NCBI RefSeq assembly: GCF_042685085.1
Contig: NZ_JBHUMM010000037.1
Span: forward strand, 62,001-126,000
Direction: 5' to 3'
DNA from: Marinicrinis sediminis
GTDB lineage: Bacteria; Bacillota; Bacilli; Paenibacillales; KCTC-33676
Length of the DNA: 64,000 nucleotides
Shown here piece after piece: positions 54,055-62,331 of the stretch. Within the stretch, counting starts at the first letter, position 1. Every line of letters begins with the position of its first letter. Made by a program: the position numbers and the translations under genes. The notes under the pieces were generated by a model that did not search any database, was not told the origin of the DNA, and saw only the letters and a program-made list of their open reading frames with translations.

Positions 54055-54189
54055 ACAAAGCACTCCTGTAAACATATCCTCAATCTCCATCATGCAGATC
54101 CCTGAATCCGATACCTCGTGTATATCGTCCGCCGTTCCTCCTTCCACATTGAAATGAAATGAATATTCCGAATTTTTAGAAAATTATAT

Positions 54190-54203
54190 CGTAATCGCTT
54201 TCA
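54190..54203. promoter_or_regulatory. cre-like box within the asbC-like promoter
   Basis: On the minus strand TGAAAGCGATTACG fits the CcpA operator consensus (TGAAARCGNTNNC). It lies between the putative -35 and -10 elements of the asbC-like gene, a position that would repress transcription. Confidence 0.5.
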
Positions 54204-54274
54204 TAGTGAACAACGATCATCATAGTTCCTGTAACCTGTAACTAACCTCTAACGGCTATCGTGCACAAACAGCA

Positions 54275-54288
54275 TGCAATCGTTTGCG
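54275..54288. promoter_or_regulatory. Second cre-like box upstream of the asbC-like gene
   Basis: On the minus strand CGCAAACGATTGCA keeps the central AACG...TT and near-palindromic arms of LacI/CcpA operators, about 85 bases upstream of the first box. Confidence 0.4.
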
Positions 54289-54559
54289 TTTGATTAATAT
54301 CTTATTCGTTAATTCACCACCTTCCTGCTATTGATGGCTGCGTTCGCTCCATTTACCTGGATGATATCCATCATAACCAGAGTCAATTTAACTATATCAA
54401 ACAATCTTTTACATGATCAACCACTTTTTTTCTATTCTTAAAATGAAAAAAATCGACAGCATTTTGTTGAACCCGTCTCGGATTCTGCCATCGATATCGT
54501 TTCACGAACAGAAATAAATGAAAGATTAAGTTGATTCTGCGCTGCATGCAATGGTTTCC

Positions 54560-54959
54560 CTGAAAGTTTGCCGTAAGCCGGGTTCTGTCCTTCCAGTGGT
54601 CGTAACGGGAACCACCCTCCCACCGTTGAAGTGACAATCATCTATCTAGGCCATCCATTGCTGGATGGCTCAAGCGACCAACCTGACGCACCTCGGGCTA
54701 AGGCTGTACGCGAAGTACGGCGTCCATTAGGTCTTGCTCCAGATGGGGTTTACCAGGGAAAAAGTCACCAGATTCCCTCGTGGTCTCTTACACCACGGTT
54801 CCACCCTTGCCTGTGCGTGAAACACGCCATCGGCGGTCCATTTCTGTGGCACTATCCTTCAGCTCGCGCTGACTGGACGTTATCCAGCATCCTGCCCTGT
54901 GGAGCCCGGACTTTCCTCCCGTGGCTCATGCCACCGGCGATTGTCCGTCAAACTTTCAG
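54560..54959 (-). ncRNA. rnpB: RNase P RNA, type A architecture
   Basis: The catalytic RNA of RNase P, which trims tRNA 5' leaders. The P1 ends pair exactly (CTGAAAGTTTG with CAAACTTTCAG). Conserved core blocks appear in order on the minus strand: GAGGAAAGTCCGGGCTCC, AGGGCAGGATGC, GTGCCACAGAAA, ACCGCCGATGGC, GGTAAACCCC, TAGATAGATGATTGTC and GACAGAACCCGGCTTAC. A GNRA-capped stem of the P18 type (GAGCCATCC-AGCAA-GGATGGC) and the P16/P17-type region mark it as type A, unlike the type B RNA of B. subtilis. A consensus promoter precedes it. Confidence 0.95.
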
Positions 54960-54970
54960 CTGCATACAAC

Positions 54971-54999
54971 AGTATACTGTGAACCAGAACGAAACTCAA
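54971..54999 (-). promoter_or_regulatory. rnpB promoter
   Basis: TTGAGT (54994-54999) and TATACT (54971-54976) are 17 bases apart, and the RNA 5' end falls about 11 bases downstream of the -10. Confidence 0.85.
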
Positions 55000-55035
55000 C
55001 CACTAATTAATGGGGCTTCATACCTGTATTTACCG

Positions 55036-56154
55036 CTAGACGAACTGAAACGGATCGGTTTTCGTCTCCGATACCAGCACGTTCGTAGAAGAAAATTTGC
55101 TGGCTGCCAGTCGTTTTTCCAAATAGGCGGCCACCGGAGCTTTCATGATCTCCTCCGCATGATGTCCGGGATCAATTAGAGTCATCCCGGCTTCCAGTGC
55201 ATCCTGCGCCGTATGATAATCAATATCGCCCGTAATATAGACATCCGCGCCTGCGAACAGGGCACTGGACAGATAACGAGCCCCCATGCCGCCAAGCACC
55301 GCCACTTTCTTCACCGGGGTGTCCAGTTCGCCGACAACACGAGACATGGATAGGCCAAATGCTGTCTTGACCTGATCGTTCAATGCCCGAAGGGTCATCG
55401 TTTCCGACAATTCACCCACTCGACCAAGTCCAAGCGGTTTTCCTTCCAGCTTCAGTGGATAGAGGTCATAGGCCGGTTCTTCGTAAGGATGGGCCTTTTT
55501 CAGTGCGGCGAGCACCTGATTGCGAATGGCTACAGGCACGATGGTTTCCATCCTCACTTCGGCTACACTCTCCAGCTTTCCTTGCTCCCCAATAAACGGC
55601 TGGGTACCGGATTCCGGGAGAAAGGTGCCGGTTCCCTCGAGGTTGAAGCTGCAATGGCTGTAGGAACCGATCCATCCTGCTCCTGCACGCATGATCGCGG
55701 AGCGTACTTCCTCCTCCTGCGCTTTCGGTATGAACACGACCAGTTTCTGCAGTTCTTCTTCACCCGTTTTCGCAAGTACCCTGGTTTTTTGAAGACCTAG
55801 CGCTTGCGCCATCATATCGTTGACACCGCCTTCGGCGATATCCAAATTCGTATGTGAAATATACACCGCAATGTCGTGTTTGATCAGCTTTTCGTATTTG
55901 TGTCCTGCCGGGGTATCCGTCTGCAGGTGCTTGAGCGGCCTGAACATAATCGCATGGTGGGCGATAATCAGATCCACGGACCTGGCAATGGCTTCATCGA
56001 TAACGGCATCCGTCACTTCCAGGGTGATCATGACGTTTTTTATTTCTTTTTGCAACGTTCCTAGCTGCAATCCGATCCGGTCATCCGGCACCGCGATAGA
56101 CTTGGGCACCCATTCTTCCAGCCACTGGATCAGCGTTGCTCCTTTTGCAAACAA
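55036..56154 (-). CDS. yqfO: Nif3-like dinuclear metal protein (YqfO)
   Basis: This 372-residue protein has the two halves of the Nif3/DUF34 metal hydrolase fold (LIIAHHAIMFRPLK, ISHTNLDIAEGGVND, and DPGHHAEEIMK, whose His and Asp bind two metals) with an inserted PII-like domain (GSYSHCSFNLEGTGTFLPE) typical of Bacillus YqfO. Some members are annotated GTP cyclohydrolase I type 2, but the activity is not established. The TTG start follows AAGGAGG by seven bases and lies inside the 3' end of trmK (25-base overlap). Confidence 0.9.
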   Translation of the reverse strand: MFAKGATLIQWLEEWVPKSIAVPDDRIGLQLGTLQKEIKNVMITLEVTDAVIDEAIARSVDLIIAHHAIMFRPLKHLQTDTPAGHKYEKLIKHDIAVYISHTNLDIAEGGVNDMMAQALGLQKTRVLAKTGEEELQKLVVFIPKAQEEEVRSAIMRAGAGWIGSYSHCSFNLEGTGTFLPESGTQPFIGEQGKLESVAEVRMETIVPVAIRNQVLAALKKAHPYEEPAYDLYPLKLEGKPLGLGRVGELSETMTLRALNDQVKTAFGLSMSRVVGELDTPVKKVAVLGGMGARYLSSALFAGADVYITGDIDYHTAQDALEAGMTLIDPGHHAEEIMKAPVAAYLEKRLAASKFSSTNVLVSETKTDPFQFV

Positions 56155-56891
56155 TGTACAACCTCCTTGATTCGCTGCAGTCTATGGGCAAATTGCTCTC
56201 TTTTCGAGATCGCCTCCGGTTGCTCTGACTGCGCCATATTCACGAGAATCTTCTCCATTTTGTGTGTTTCGGATTGCCACTTTTCCAACCAGGCGCTGGC
56301 AGGATGCTGAATCAGATAGGGGCCGTACTGGAACAGCTCATCCTGTGTGACAGCGAGACCGCAGGACAAGGTCAGTGAATCTGGATACACGTCCCCGATT
56401 TCTGCATCTTCAGCCCGAACCGCACTGAGAATCTCATAGATTTTTCCGTCTTCCTTCAAGATCTCTTCAGTTTCAAGCTTCCAGCCGTTTTGCACGAGCC
56501 ATCTGCGTACGGCTTCTTCACCCACATTGGGTTGCAGTACGAGCTGTTTCACGGCTGCAAGCTTCTCACGCCCTGCCTGCAGAATCTCTACGATCAAGCC
56601 GCCCCCCATGCCCGCAATCGTGATGCAATCCACTTGGTCGTCCTCACTTAGAACGTCCAAGCCATTGCCGTGACGCACCTCGATGTGCTCACTCTGGCCG
56701 TAGGCCTGAACATTTCGCCGGGCTGCTCGCATCGGGCCCAGGTTGACTTCTCCGGCCCATGCATGAAGCGCGATCCCCTGTTGGATCAAATAAATGGGAA
56801 GCAGGGCATGGTCAGAACCAATGTCTGCCACTCGGCTTCCCCTTTTTACATATGAAGCAATCGCCAGCAATCGGCGGGAAATACGAATCAT
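56130..56891 (-). CDS. trmK: tRNA (adenine22-N1)-methyltransferase TrmK
   Basis: This 253-residue SAM-dependent enzyme makes m1A22 in tRNA. The SAM loop is RVADIGSDHALLPIYLI, followed by CITIAGMGGGLIVEIL and LQPNVGEEAVRRWL, typical of TrmK/YqfN, and a C-terminal coiled coil. The ATG at 56891 overlaps the stop of the upstream membrane protein gene (ATGA), which favours it over an in-frame GTG at 56915 without a ribosome site. The sigA-trmK-yqfO order is conserved in Bacillus. Confidence 0.92.
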   Translation of the reverse strand: MIRISRRLLAIASYVKRGSRVADIGSDHALLPIYLIQQGIALHAWAGEVNLGPMRAARRNVQAYGQSEHIEVRHGNGLDVLSEDDQVDCITIAGMGGGLIVEILQAGREKLAAVKQLVLQPNVGEEAVRRWLVQNGWKLETEEILKEDGKIYEILSAVRAEDAEIGDVYPDSLTLSCGLAVTQDELFQYGPYLIQHPASAWLEKWQSETHKMEKILVNMAQSEQPEAISKREQFAHRLQRIKEVVHCLQKEQR

Positions 56892-57739
56892 GAATTCACA
56901 ACCCATTCCGTCCACTTTTTTCTTGACATAAACAAGCTAACCGCTGTTATCAAAATTTTCAGCAGCAGGACAGCCTGTGTCACTTCGGTAATCATATCAC
57001 GGATAAACAGCATGTACAATTCAGGGACGAACCAGAGAATCAGTCCGTTTGCGATATAGACCATGCCAATTGATCTGATTCGCATACCGAACATCCAGCC
57101 CACCCAGATCAGAAGCAGAGACAACGGTACCCACATTCCCTGAATCAGGATCCATGAGGTTTCCGATTCGAATCGCTGGTGCAGGACCCAGGAATAGCCC
57201 AGCAGCAGAACAGCCACTCCGCTAAAATGAAAGATGGGCATTTTGGCGGCGATCCCCGTAGCCATCCACCATAAACAGCAACAGACAAGCCACGCGCCCT
57301 TCACCCAGGATGGGATACTCCCCTCTGTCTCCAACTGATTTAAGATATGTAATCCAAACAACATGACTCCGATAAAGGAAATCCCGATCATCATTTGCGC
57401 GAATAAAGGCTGCGTGTCCTTCTTCACCCAGCCATACACATAGAGACCCAGTCCGGTAAGACCGGCGATACCTGCCTGTATCTCCCATGACAAATGCAGA
57501 AAATGAACAGACAGGATGCTGATCAGAGCGCATGCCAATGAAATGAAAATCCACACTTTAGGACGACTCTCACGAATTTTTTTTGCCGAGCTCTCTATGA
57601 CATGACCGCTCGTCTCTTCCTTGTCCGTGTACAGATTATACAGAAAATCGCAGTACTGCTCCGGGAGAAGTTTACTTCTTCGCCAATGCTCGATTTCGTG
57701 CAGCAGTATATTCCTTTTTTGCGCATCCACCCTGTCCAC
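56888..57739 (-). CDS. Polytopic membrane protein of unknown function
   Basis: This protein of about 283 residues has a soluble N-terminal 60 residues (ILLHEIEHWRRSKLLPEQYC, DFLYNLYTD) followed by eight or nine hydrophobic segments without obvious catalytic motifs. The N-terminus recalls DUF2157-like membrane proteins; I am not sure. It occupies the sigA-trmK interval where B. subtilis has cccA. The start may be GTG at 57739 or GTG at 57730; the GAGAGG site favours the second. It shares an ATGA overlap with trmK. Confidence 0.75.
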   Translation of the reverse strand: MDRVDAQKRNILLHEIEHWRRSKLLPEQYCDFLYNLYTDKEETSGHVIESSAKKIRESRPKVWIFISLACALISILSVHFLHLSWEIQAGIAGLTGLGLYVYGWVKKDTQPLFAQMMIGISFIGVMLFGLHILNQLETEGSIPSWVKGAWLVCCCLWWMATGIAAKMPIFHFSGVAVLLLGYSWVLHQRFESETSWILIQGMWVPLSLLLIWVGWMFGMRIRSIGMVYIANGLILWFVPELYMLFIRDMITEVTQAVLLLKILITAVSLFMSRKKWTEWVVNS

Positions 57740-57774
57740 CGCCTCTCATTTTCATCAATCACCTGGAAATGGAG

Positions 57775-57814
57775 AAAAAAAACCTTAACTGCAAGCAGAA
57801 AAGGTTTTGCTGAA
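57775..57814 (-). terminator. Terminator after sigA
   Basis: On the minus strand CAAAACCTT pairs with AAGGTTTTT around a loop containing a second short stem (CTGC/GCAG), with a T-run after it, about 45 bases beyond the sigA stop. Confidence 0.85.
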
Positions 57815-57854
57815 TATAAAATGAAGTTAATGGGATGTCTCTCCTGAATGAAAC

Positions 57855-58970
57855 CTATTCGAGGAAGTCCTTCAGGCGCTTGCTTCGACTCGGATGTCTC
57901 AATTTTCTCAGTGCTTTCGCCTCGATTTGACGAATTCGCTCACGTGTGACGCCAAACACCTTTCCAACTTCTTCCAGCGTGCGTGTTCGACCATCATCAA
58001 GTCCGAAGCGAAGACGAAGCACGTTTTCCTCACGCTCTGTCAAGGTGTCGAGGACGTCTTCCAGTTGTTCTTTCAGCAGTTCATAAGCCGCTGCATCAGA
58101 CGGGGCCAGCGCTTCCTGGTCCTCAATGAAATCACCGAGATGGGAATCATCCTCTTCCCCGATTGGCGTTTCCAGGGATACTGGTTCCTGGGCAATCTTC
58201 ATGATTTCCCGTACCTTCTCGACGCTGAGCTCCATTTCCTTGGCAATTTCCTCCGGTGCCGGTTCACGACCCAATTCCTGAAGAAGCTGACGGGAAACGC
58301 GAATCAATTTGTTGATCGTCTCTACCATATGAACCGGAATACGGATCGTTCTGGCCTGGTCCGCAATCGCTCGTGTAATGGCCTGACGAATCCACCATGT
58401 CGCATAGGTACTGAATTTATAGCCTTTTGTGTGGTCAAATTTCTCAACGGCTTTGATCAAACCCATGTTTCCTTCCTGAATCAGATCCAGGAACAGCATG
58501 CCTCGACCTACATAGCGCTTGGCGATACTGACGACGAGACGCAAGTTGGCTTCAGCCAGTCGGCGCTTTGCCTCTTCATCGCCCTCTTCAATGCGCTTGG
58601 CAAGGGAAACTTCTTCTTCTGCGGACAAAAGCGGGACTCTTCCGATTTCTTTGAGATACATCCGAACCGGGTCATTGATCTTGATACCAGGTGGGAGACT
58701 CAGGTCTTCGTCGAAAGTAAAGTCATCATCATCGTTATTGGAGGACGTGGTGTTCATATCATCCGCCTCATTCACGACCTCAATGCCCAACTCTGCTAGA
58801 TTTTCAAAAAACTCATCAATCTGTTCCGGATCTTGTTCATAAGGGCTCAGACGTTCCATGATATCTTTATATGTGAGAACCGAGCGTTTTTTCCCGATTT
58901 CGATTAGCTGTTCCTTGACCTGATCGAGCGTCAACTCTGGTTCGATGTCTGAATGCCGTTCGTTAGCCAT
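57855..58970 (-). CDS. sigA: RNA polymerase primary sigma factor SigA
   Basis: This 371-residue sigma-70 factor has region 1.1 (DQVKEQLIEIGKKRSVLTY), an acidic linker, region 1.2 (DPVRMYLKEIGRVPLLS), region 2 (RLVVSIAKRYVGRGM, FDHTKGYKFSTYATWWIRQA), region 3 and region 4 with its helix-turn-helix (TLEEVGKVFGVTRERIRQIE). Length fits Bacillales SigA. GGAGGAGGG precedes the ATG. dnaG lies 44 bp upstream, the conserved dnaG-sigA macromolecular-synthesis order. Confidence 0.98.
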   Translation of the reverse strand: MANERHSDIEPELTLDQVKEQLIEIGKKRSVLTYKDIMERLSPYEQDPEQIDEFFENLAELGIEVVNEADDMNTTSSNNDDDDFTFDEDLSLPPGIKINDPVRMYLKEIGRVPLLSAEEEVSLAKRIEEGDEEAKRRLAEANLRLVVSIAKRYVGRGMLFLDLIQEGNMGLIKAVEKFDHTKGYKFSTYATWWIRQAITRAIADQARTIRIPVHMVETINKLIRVSRQLLQELGREPAPEEIAKEMELSVEKVREIMKIAQEPVSLETPIGEEDDSHLGDFIEDQEALAPSDAAAYELLKEQLEDVLDTLTEREENVLRLRFGLDDGRTRTLEEVGKVFGVTRERIRQIEAKALRKLRHPSRSKRLKDFLE

Positions 58971-59014
58971 AATCCAACTCCCTCCTCCCTGGAAGGTCTA
59001 TCTTCACAATTGAT

Positions 59015-60838
59015 CTACTTGCCTTTCAATTGTCTTTCCAGGGCTATGATTTCACTTCCTAGACGAATCGCGGTTGCTACATCGCCGTTTTTCTCAGCCT
59101 GCAGCATTTCTCGCTTTTTTTGCTCGATTTCTCTCAACTGTGGCACGATCCGGATATGACGGATATATTCATCGATAATTTCGGGGGAAACCTCCGGTTC
59201 TGATTCCATCAACAAGATTGAGCTTGCAGTCTGCACCAATTCATCAGACCGCAGGCTTGACACAAAGCGAGTCAAATCGACCTCTTCATGCTGAGCAAAA
59301 AAGGCATATAAGTAAGCAGCCAAAGCTGCATGCACTTCTACATGAAATTGATCTCCCAGCTTGGCCTGTACCTCTAGCGTTACATCACGATGATGCATCA
59401 TCATGTACAGCAAGGTCCGTTCCGCATTATAATAGGCGGGCTTCAACGGGGAGACAGTACGGTTTCTATCATTCATTACAGTATTCCACGGTTTTTGTAT
59501 ATTATCCCCAATTCGCTGTTTTTTTTGGATTTCCTGCCTCATTTGCTCGATTTCCTGCTTTAATGTCCCGATTTCGATCTCGCTCTCCTGAGACAGTTCC
59601 TTCAAATACAATTCGCGTTCACTTGGGGTGGACAATTTGGATATAATCTGCAAAGATGATCGAATAAATTTGATTTTACTGTCAGGATCACGTCTGTTCC
59701 AGCGCTTTCTCACCCATTTGAGCTTGAACTGCGTGCTGGTCAAGGGCACTTCTATGATCTGCTGACGAAAAGCCTCTGGACCGTATCGGGCGATATAATC
59801 ATCCGGGTCCATTTGATTGGGCAGCACAGCCACCTTTACTCTCAGCCGTGCCTGCTCAAGAATCGCGATGCTTTTGGCCGCTGCATTTTGACCGGCCTCA
59901 TCGCCGTCATAGCAGATCAGCACCTCGTCTGCATAACGCTTCATCATCGCCGCATGCTCTTGAGTCAGAGCTGTTCCCATCGTGGCGACGCCATTTTTGA
60001 CATCGGCCTCCCATGCTTTCATCACATCCATATACCCTTCAAACAAGACGACCTGACTGGTTCTTCGGATCTCTGTCTTCGCCCGATGCAGATTGTACAG
60101 CACCCGGCTCTTGTTAAACAGGATTGTTTCCGGTGTATTCATATACTTCGGTTGCTGTTCGGATGTTAGAACCCTGCCGGCAAAGGCAATCACCTGCCCT
60201 TTCCCATCATGAATGGGGAACATGATTCGATCCCGAAACAAATCGATATAACCGCGATCTGTTTTGCGTACCAATCCTCCCGCATCCAGCTGCTCCAATT
60301 CAAAACCCTTGCTGTCCAATACCTGTACGAGCTTATCCCAGAAAGGGGGAGCATAGCCTAGCTCAAAAGTTTGAATCAGGCGGTCTGTAATGCCTCTTTC
60401 ATTCATGTACTGCTTTGCAGGCTTGCCCTGCTCCGTTCCCGTCAGGACAAGCTGGTAAAACTTGACCGACCATTCATTCGCTTCCCGAAGCTTTAATTTA
60501 TTGCGCTGCTCGGGCGTATCCTGTTCGGGCCGCACACTCCAATGGACATTCATGCCTGCTTCCTCAGCAAGCTGGGTTACAGCTTCCGGAAAGCTTAGGG
60601 CGTCTATATCCATCACAAATCGAATGACATCTCCCGAGGCCTGACAGCCAAAGCAACGAAAAATCTGTTTCTCCTGAGAAACGGTAAACGAGGGTGTTTT
60701 CTCGGAATGAAAAGGGCACAAACCCATATAGTTCCGACCTTGCTTCGTCAGATGAACATGCCGACTAACCACTTCCACGATATCGCTTTGCTTTCTGACT
60801 TCATTGACATCTTCTTCCGGGATAAACCCACTGTTCAT
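59015..60838 (-). CDS. dnaG: DNA primase
   Basis: This 607-residue primase makes RNA primers for replication. It has an N-terminal CHC2 zinc finger (CPFHSEKTPSF, FRCFGCQASGD), a TOPRIM catalytic core (VVLFEGYMDVMKAWE, LICYDGDEAGQNAAAK), and a C-terminal helicase-interaction domain. The ATG at 60838 (MNSGFIPEED) follows GAAGGTGAT; nine upstream codons overlap the end of yqxD. Typical length for Bacillales. Confidence 0.97.
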   Translation of the reverse strand: MNSGFIPEEDVNEVRKQSDIVEVVSRHVHLTKQGRNYMGLCPFHSEKTPSFTVSQEKQIFRCFGCQASGDVIRFVMDIDALSFPEAVTQLAEEAGMNVHWSVRPEQDTPEQRNKLKLREANEWSVKFYQLVLTGTEQGKPAKQYMNERGITDRLIQTFELGYAPPFWDKLVQVLDSKGFELEQLDAGGLVRKTDRGYIDLFRDRIMFPIHDGKGQVIAFAGRVLTSEQQPKYMNTPETILFNKSRVLYNLHRAKTEIRRTSQVVLFEGYMDVMKAWEADVKNGVATMGTALTQEHAAMMKRYADEVLICYDGDEAGQNAAAKSIAILEQARLRVKVAVLPNQMDPDDYIARYGPEAFRQQIIEVPLTSTQFKLKWVRKRWNRRDPDSKIKFIRSSLQIISKLSTPSERELYLKELSQESEIEIGTLKQEIEQMRQEIQKKQRIGDNIQKPWNTVMNDRNRTVSPLKPAYYNAERTLLYMMMHHRDVTLEVQAKLGDQFHVEVHAALAAYLYAFFAQHEEVDLTRFVSSLRSDELVQTASSILLMESEPEVSPEIIDEYIRHIRIVPQLREIEQKKREMLQAEKNGDVATAIRLGSEIIALERQLKGK

Positions 60839-60866
60839 GCGGAGATCACCTTCGTCATTTTGCACT

Positions 60867-61355
60867 TTAAGTATTTCGCTGTGATGAATGATTTTCCTGC
60901 AATTCTACCAAAATTTTTGTCAAAGATTGTAGAAAGCGCTGACGATCTGCTTCCGTCATCGCTTTTGGCCCTTTTGTCCGCCCTCCAGCCCGCCTTTTTT
61001 TGGCATGAGTGTGACGGACAGCCAGCAAAAAGTCTATCTGATCCGGTGTGTATGTTTCCCCGCGATTGGACAGCGCTGTAGCCTTCTTGCCGAGGATCAG
61101 CGCGGCAAGTCCCAGATCTTGTGTAATGACGACATCTCCAGGTGAAGTATGGTTGGCGATGTACATATCGACAGACTGAAACCCGCGATCAAGCTGAACG
61201 GTGTGAATGAGCGATGAACCGGCGGGTTTTTCCAGGTGATGATCATAAGAGGCAATCATGAACACCTCCACCTGGCATTTTTCCGCTACCGCTATAATTT
61301 CTTTTTTGACGGGACAGGCATCCGCATCTACATAAATACAGGGCGCAGCATTCAA
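60867..61355 (-). CDS. yqxD: UPF0178 family protein YqxD/YaiI
   Basis: This 162-residue protein has the UPF0178 pattern: IYVDADACPVKKEII, ASYDHHLEKPAGS, GDVVITQDLGLAALIL and GPKAMTEADRQRF. The fold is PIN-like with conserved aspartates; the activity is unknown. The start is TTG, with GGAGA eight bases upstream. It sits 28 bp before dnaG as in B. subtilis. Confidence 0.9.
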   Translation of the reverse strand: MNAAPCIYVDADACPVKKEIIAVAEKCQVEVFMIASYDHHLEKPAGSSLIHTVQLDRGFQSVDMYIANHTSPGDVVITQDLGLAALILGKKATALSNRGETYTPDQIDFLLAVRHTHAKKRRAGGRTKGPKAMTEADRQRFLQSLTKILVELQENHSSQRNT

Positions 61356-61500
61356 TCAGATGTTCTCCGTTTCTGTCATCAATTTCTAACTATTATATAC
61401 GATACCCGCAAAAAAAATCCTGCATGCTTTTCTTGTCTTTCTTCCATTACCCAAGCCGATCAAGCTGAAACGGCAAGCGCATTAGCAATTGCGTGCAGCA

Positions 61501-62331
61501 CTAGCGGTTCTGGTGGGAAAACCATTCGAGGATGACACTCGCTGTTTCCTCTACGGCCTTGTCCGAAACATCGATGACCTTGCAACCGAGTCTGTCCATC
61601 AAATCTACGGCGTAAGCCAGTTCATCCTGTATCCGATTGGTATTCGCATAATCCGCATCTTCGTTCAAACCAAGCGACTTCAGACGTTCCTTGCGTATGG
61701 CATTCAGCTTGCGGGTACTGATTTTCAGTCCAACGATTTTCTTCGGATCTGCCTCAAACAATTCATTTGGCGGCTTGATCTCCGGCACGAGCGGTACATT
61801 GGCTACCTTAAAGGATTTGTAGGCCAGATACATAGACAACGGTGTTTTCGATGTGCGGGAAACACCAACCAGCACAACGTCTGCTTTCAATATGCCACGA
61901 GGGTCTCGGCAGTCATCATACTTAACCGCGAATTCCACCGCTTCAACCTTTTTGAAGTAATGCTCGTCCAGGCGGTGAACCATGCCGGGAAGATGCTTGG
62001 AGGTCAGTCCGAGTTTCTTCTCGAAGCGATCGACCACCGGACCCAGCACATCGATACAGACCAGTTGAAGCTTCAGCGCCTGATCGAGAATGTATCTTCT
62101 CAGCTCAGGAACGACGAGTGTAAAGGCAATGACCGCTTCGTGTCTTATGGCTAGCTTCAGCACTTGATCAATCATATCGATGGAATCAATGAAAGGGAAT
62201 CGCTTGATTTCCAGATGAACAGGGTGGAACTGAGCAGCAGCAGCCCGGACAACCGATTCGCCAGTTTCCCCGGCGGAATCCGAAATCACATACACCTTCA
62301 AGTTGTCTGAGGGGGAGATAGGTGTCTGCAT
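61501..62331 (-). CDS. yqfL: Pyruvate, phosphate dikinase regulatory protein (YqfL)
   Basis: This 276-residue DUF299 protein carries VYVISDSAGETGESVV near the N-terminus and the nucleotide loop GVSRTSKTPLSMYLA. Family members are ADP-dependent kinase/phosphorylases that switch PPDK off and on. The ATG overlaps the glyS stop by one base (TAATG). In B. subtilis ccpN lies between glyS and yqfL; here it is absent. A 145-bp gap without a clear gene follows before yqxD. Confidence 0.93.
   Translation of the reverse strand: MQTPISPSDNLKVYVISDSAGETGESVVRAAAAQFHPVHLEIKRFPFIDSIDMIDQVLKLAIRHEAVIAFTLVVPELRRYILDQALKLQLVCIDVLGPVVDRFEKKLGLTSKHLPGMVHRLDEHYFKKVEAVEFAVKYDDCRDPRGILKADVVLVGVSRTSKTPLSMYLAYKSFKVANVPLVPEIKPPNELFEADPKKIVGLKISTRKLNAIRKERLKSLGLNEDADYANTNRIQDELAYAVDLMDRLGCKVIDVSDKAVEETASVILEWFSHQNR

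Larger units (their letters stand above)
54055..54559. other. Leader and intergenic region upstream of the asbC-like gene
   Basis: About 500 bp without a supportable gene. It holds a possible promoter (TATAAT at 54183-54188 with a weak GTTCAC at 17 bases), two cre-like boxes, and a long-looped possible terminator for rnpB (ATCGAT...CTGTCGAT followed by T). The rest is AT-rich with no repeat or Fur-type box that I could find. Confidence 0.45.

Noticed and set aside
54055..54559. Fur box upstream of the asbC-like gene
   Set aside because: No GATAATGATTATC-like 19-bp repeat found; the symmetric elements fit LacI/CcpA-type sites better.
54631..55179. Plus-strand open frame of 182 codons opposite rnpB
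   Set aside because: The region is a structured RNA gene with intact conserved blocks on the minus strand.
57894..58799. Plus-strand open frame of 301 codons antisense to sigA
   Set aside because: Entirely opposite sigA, with no recognisable motif and no good ribosome site.
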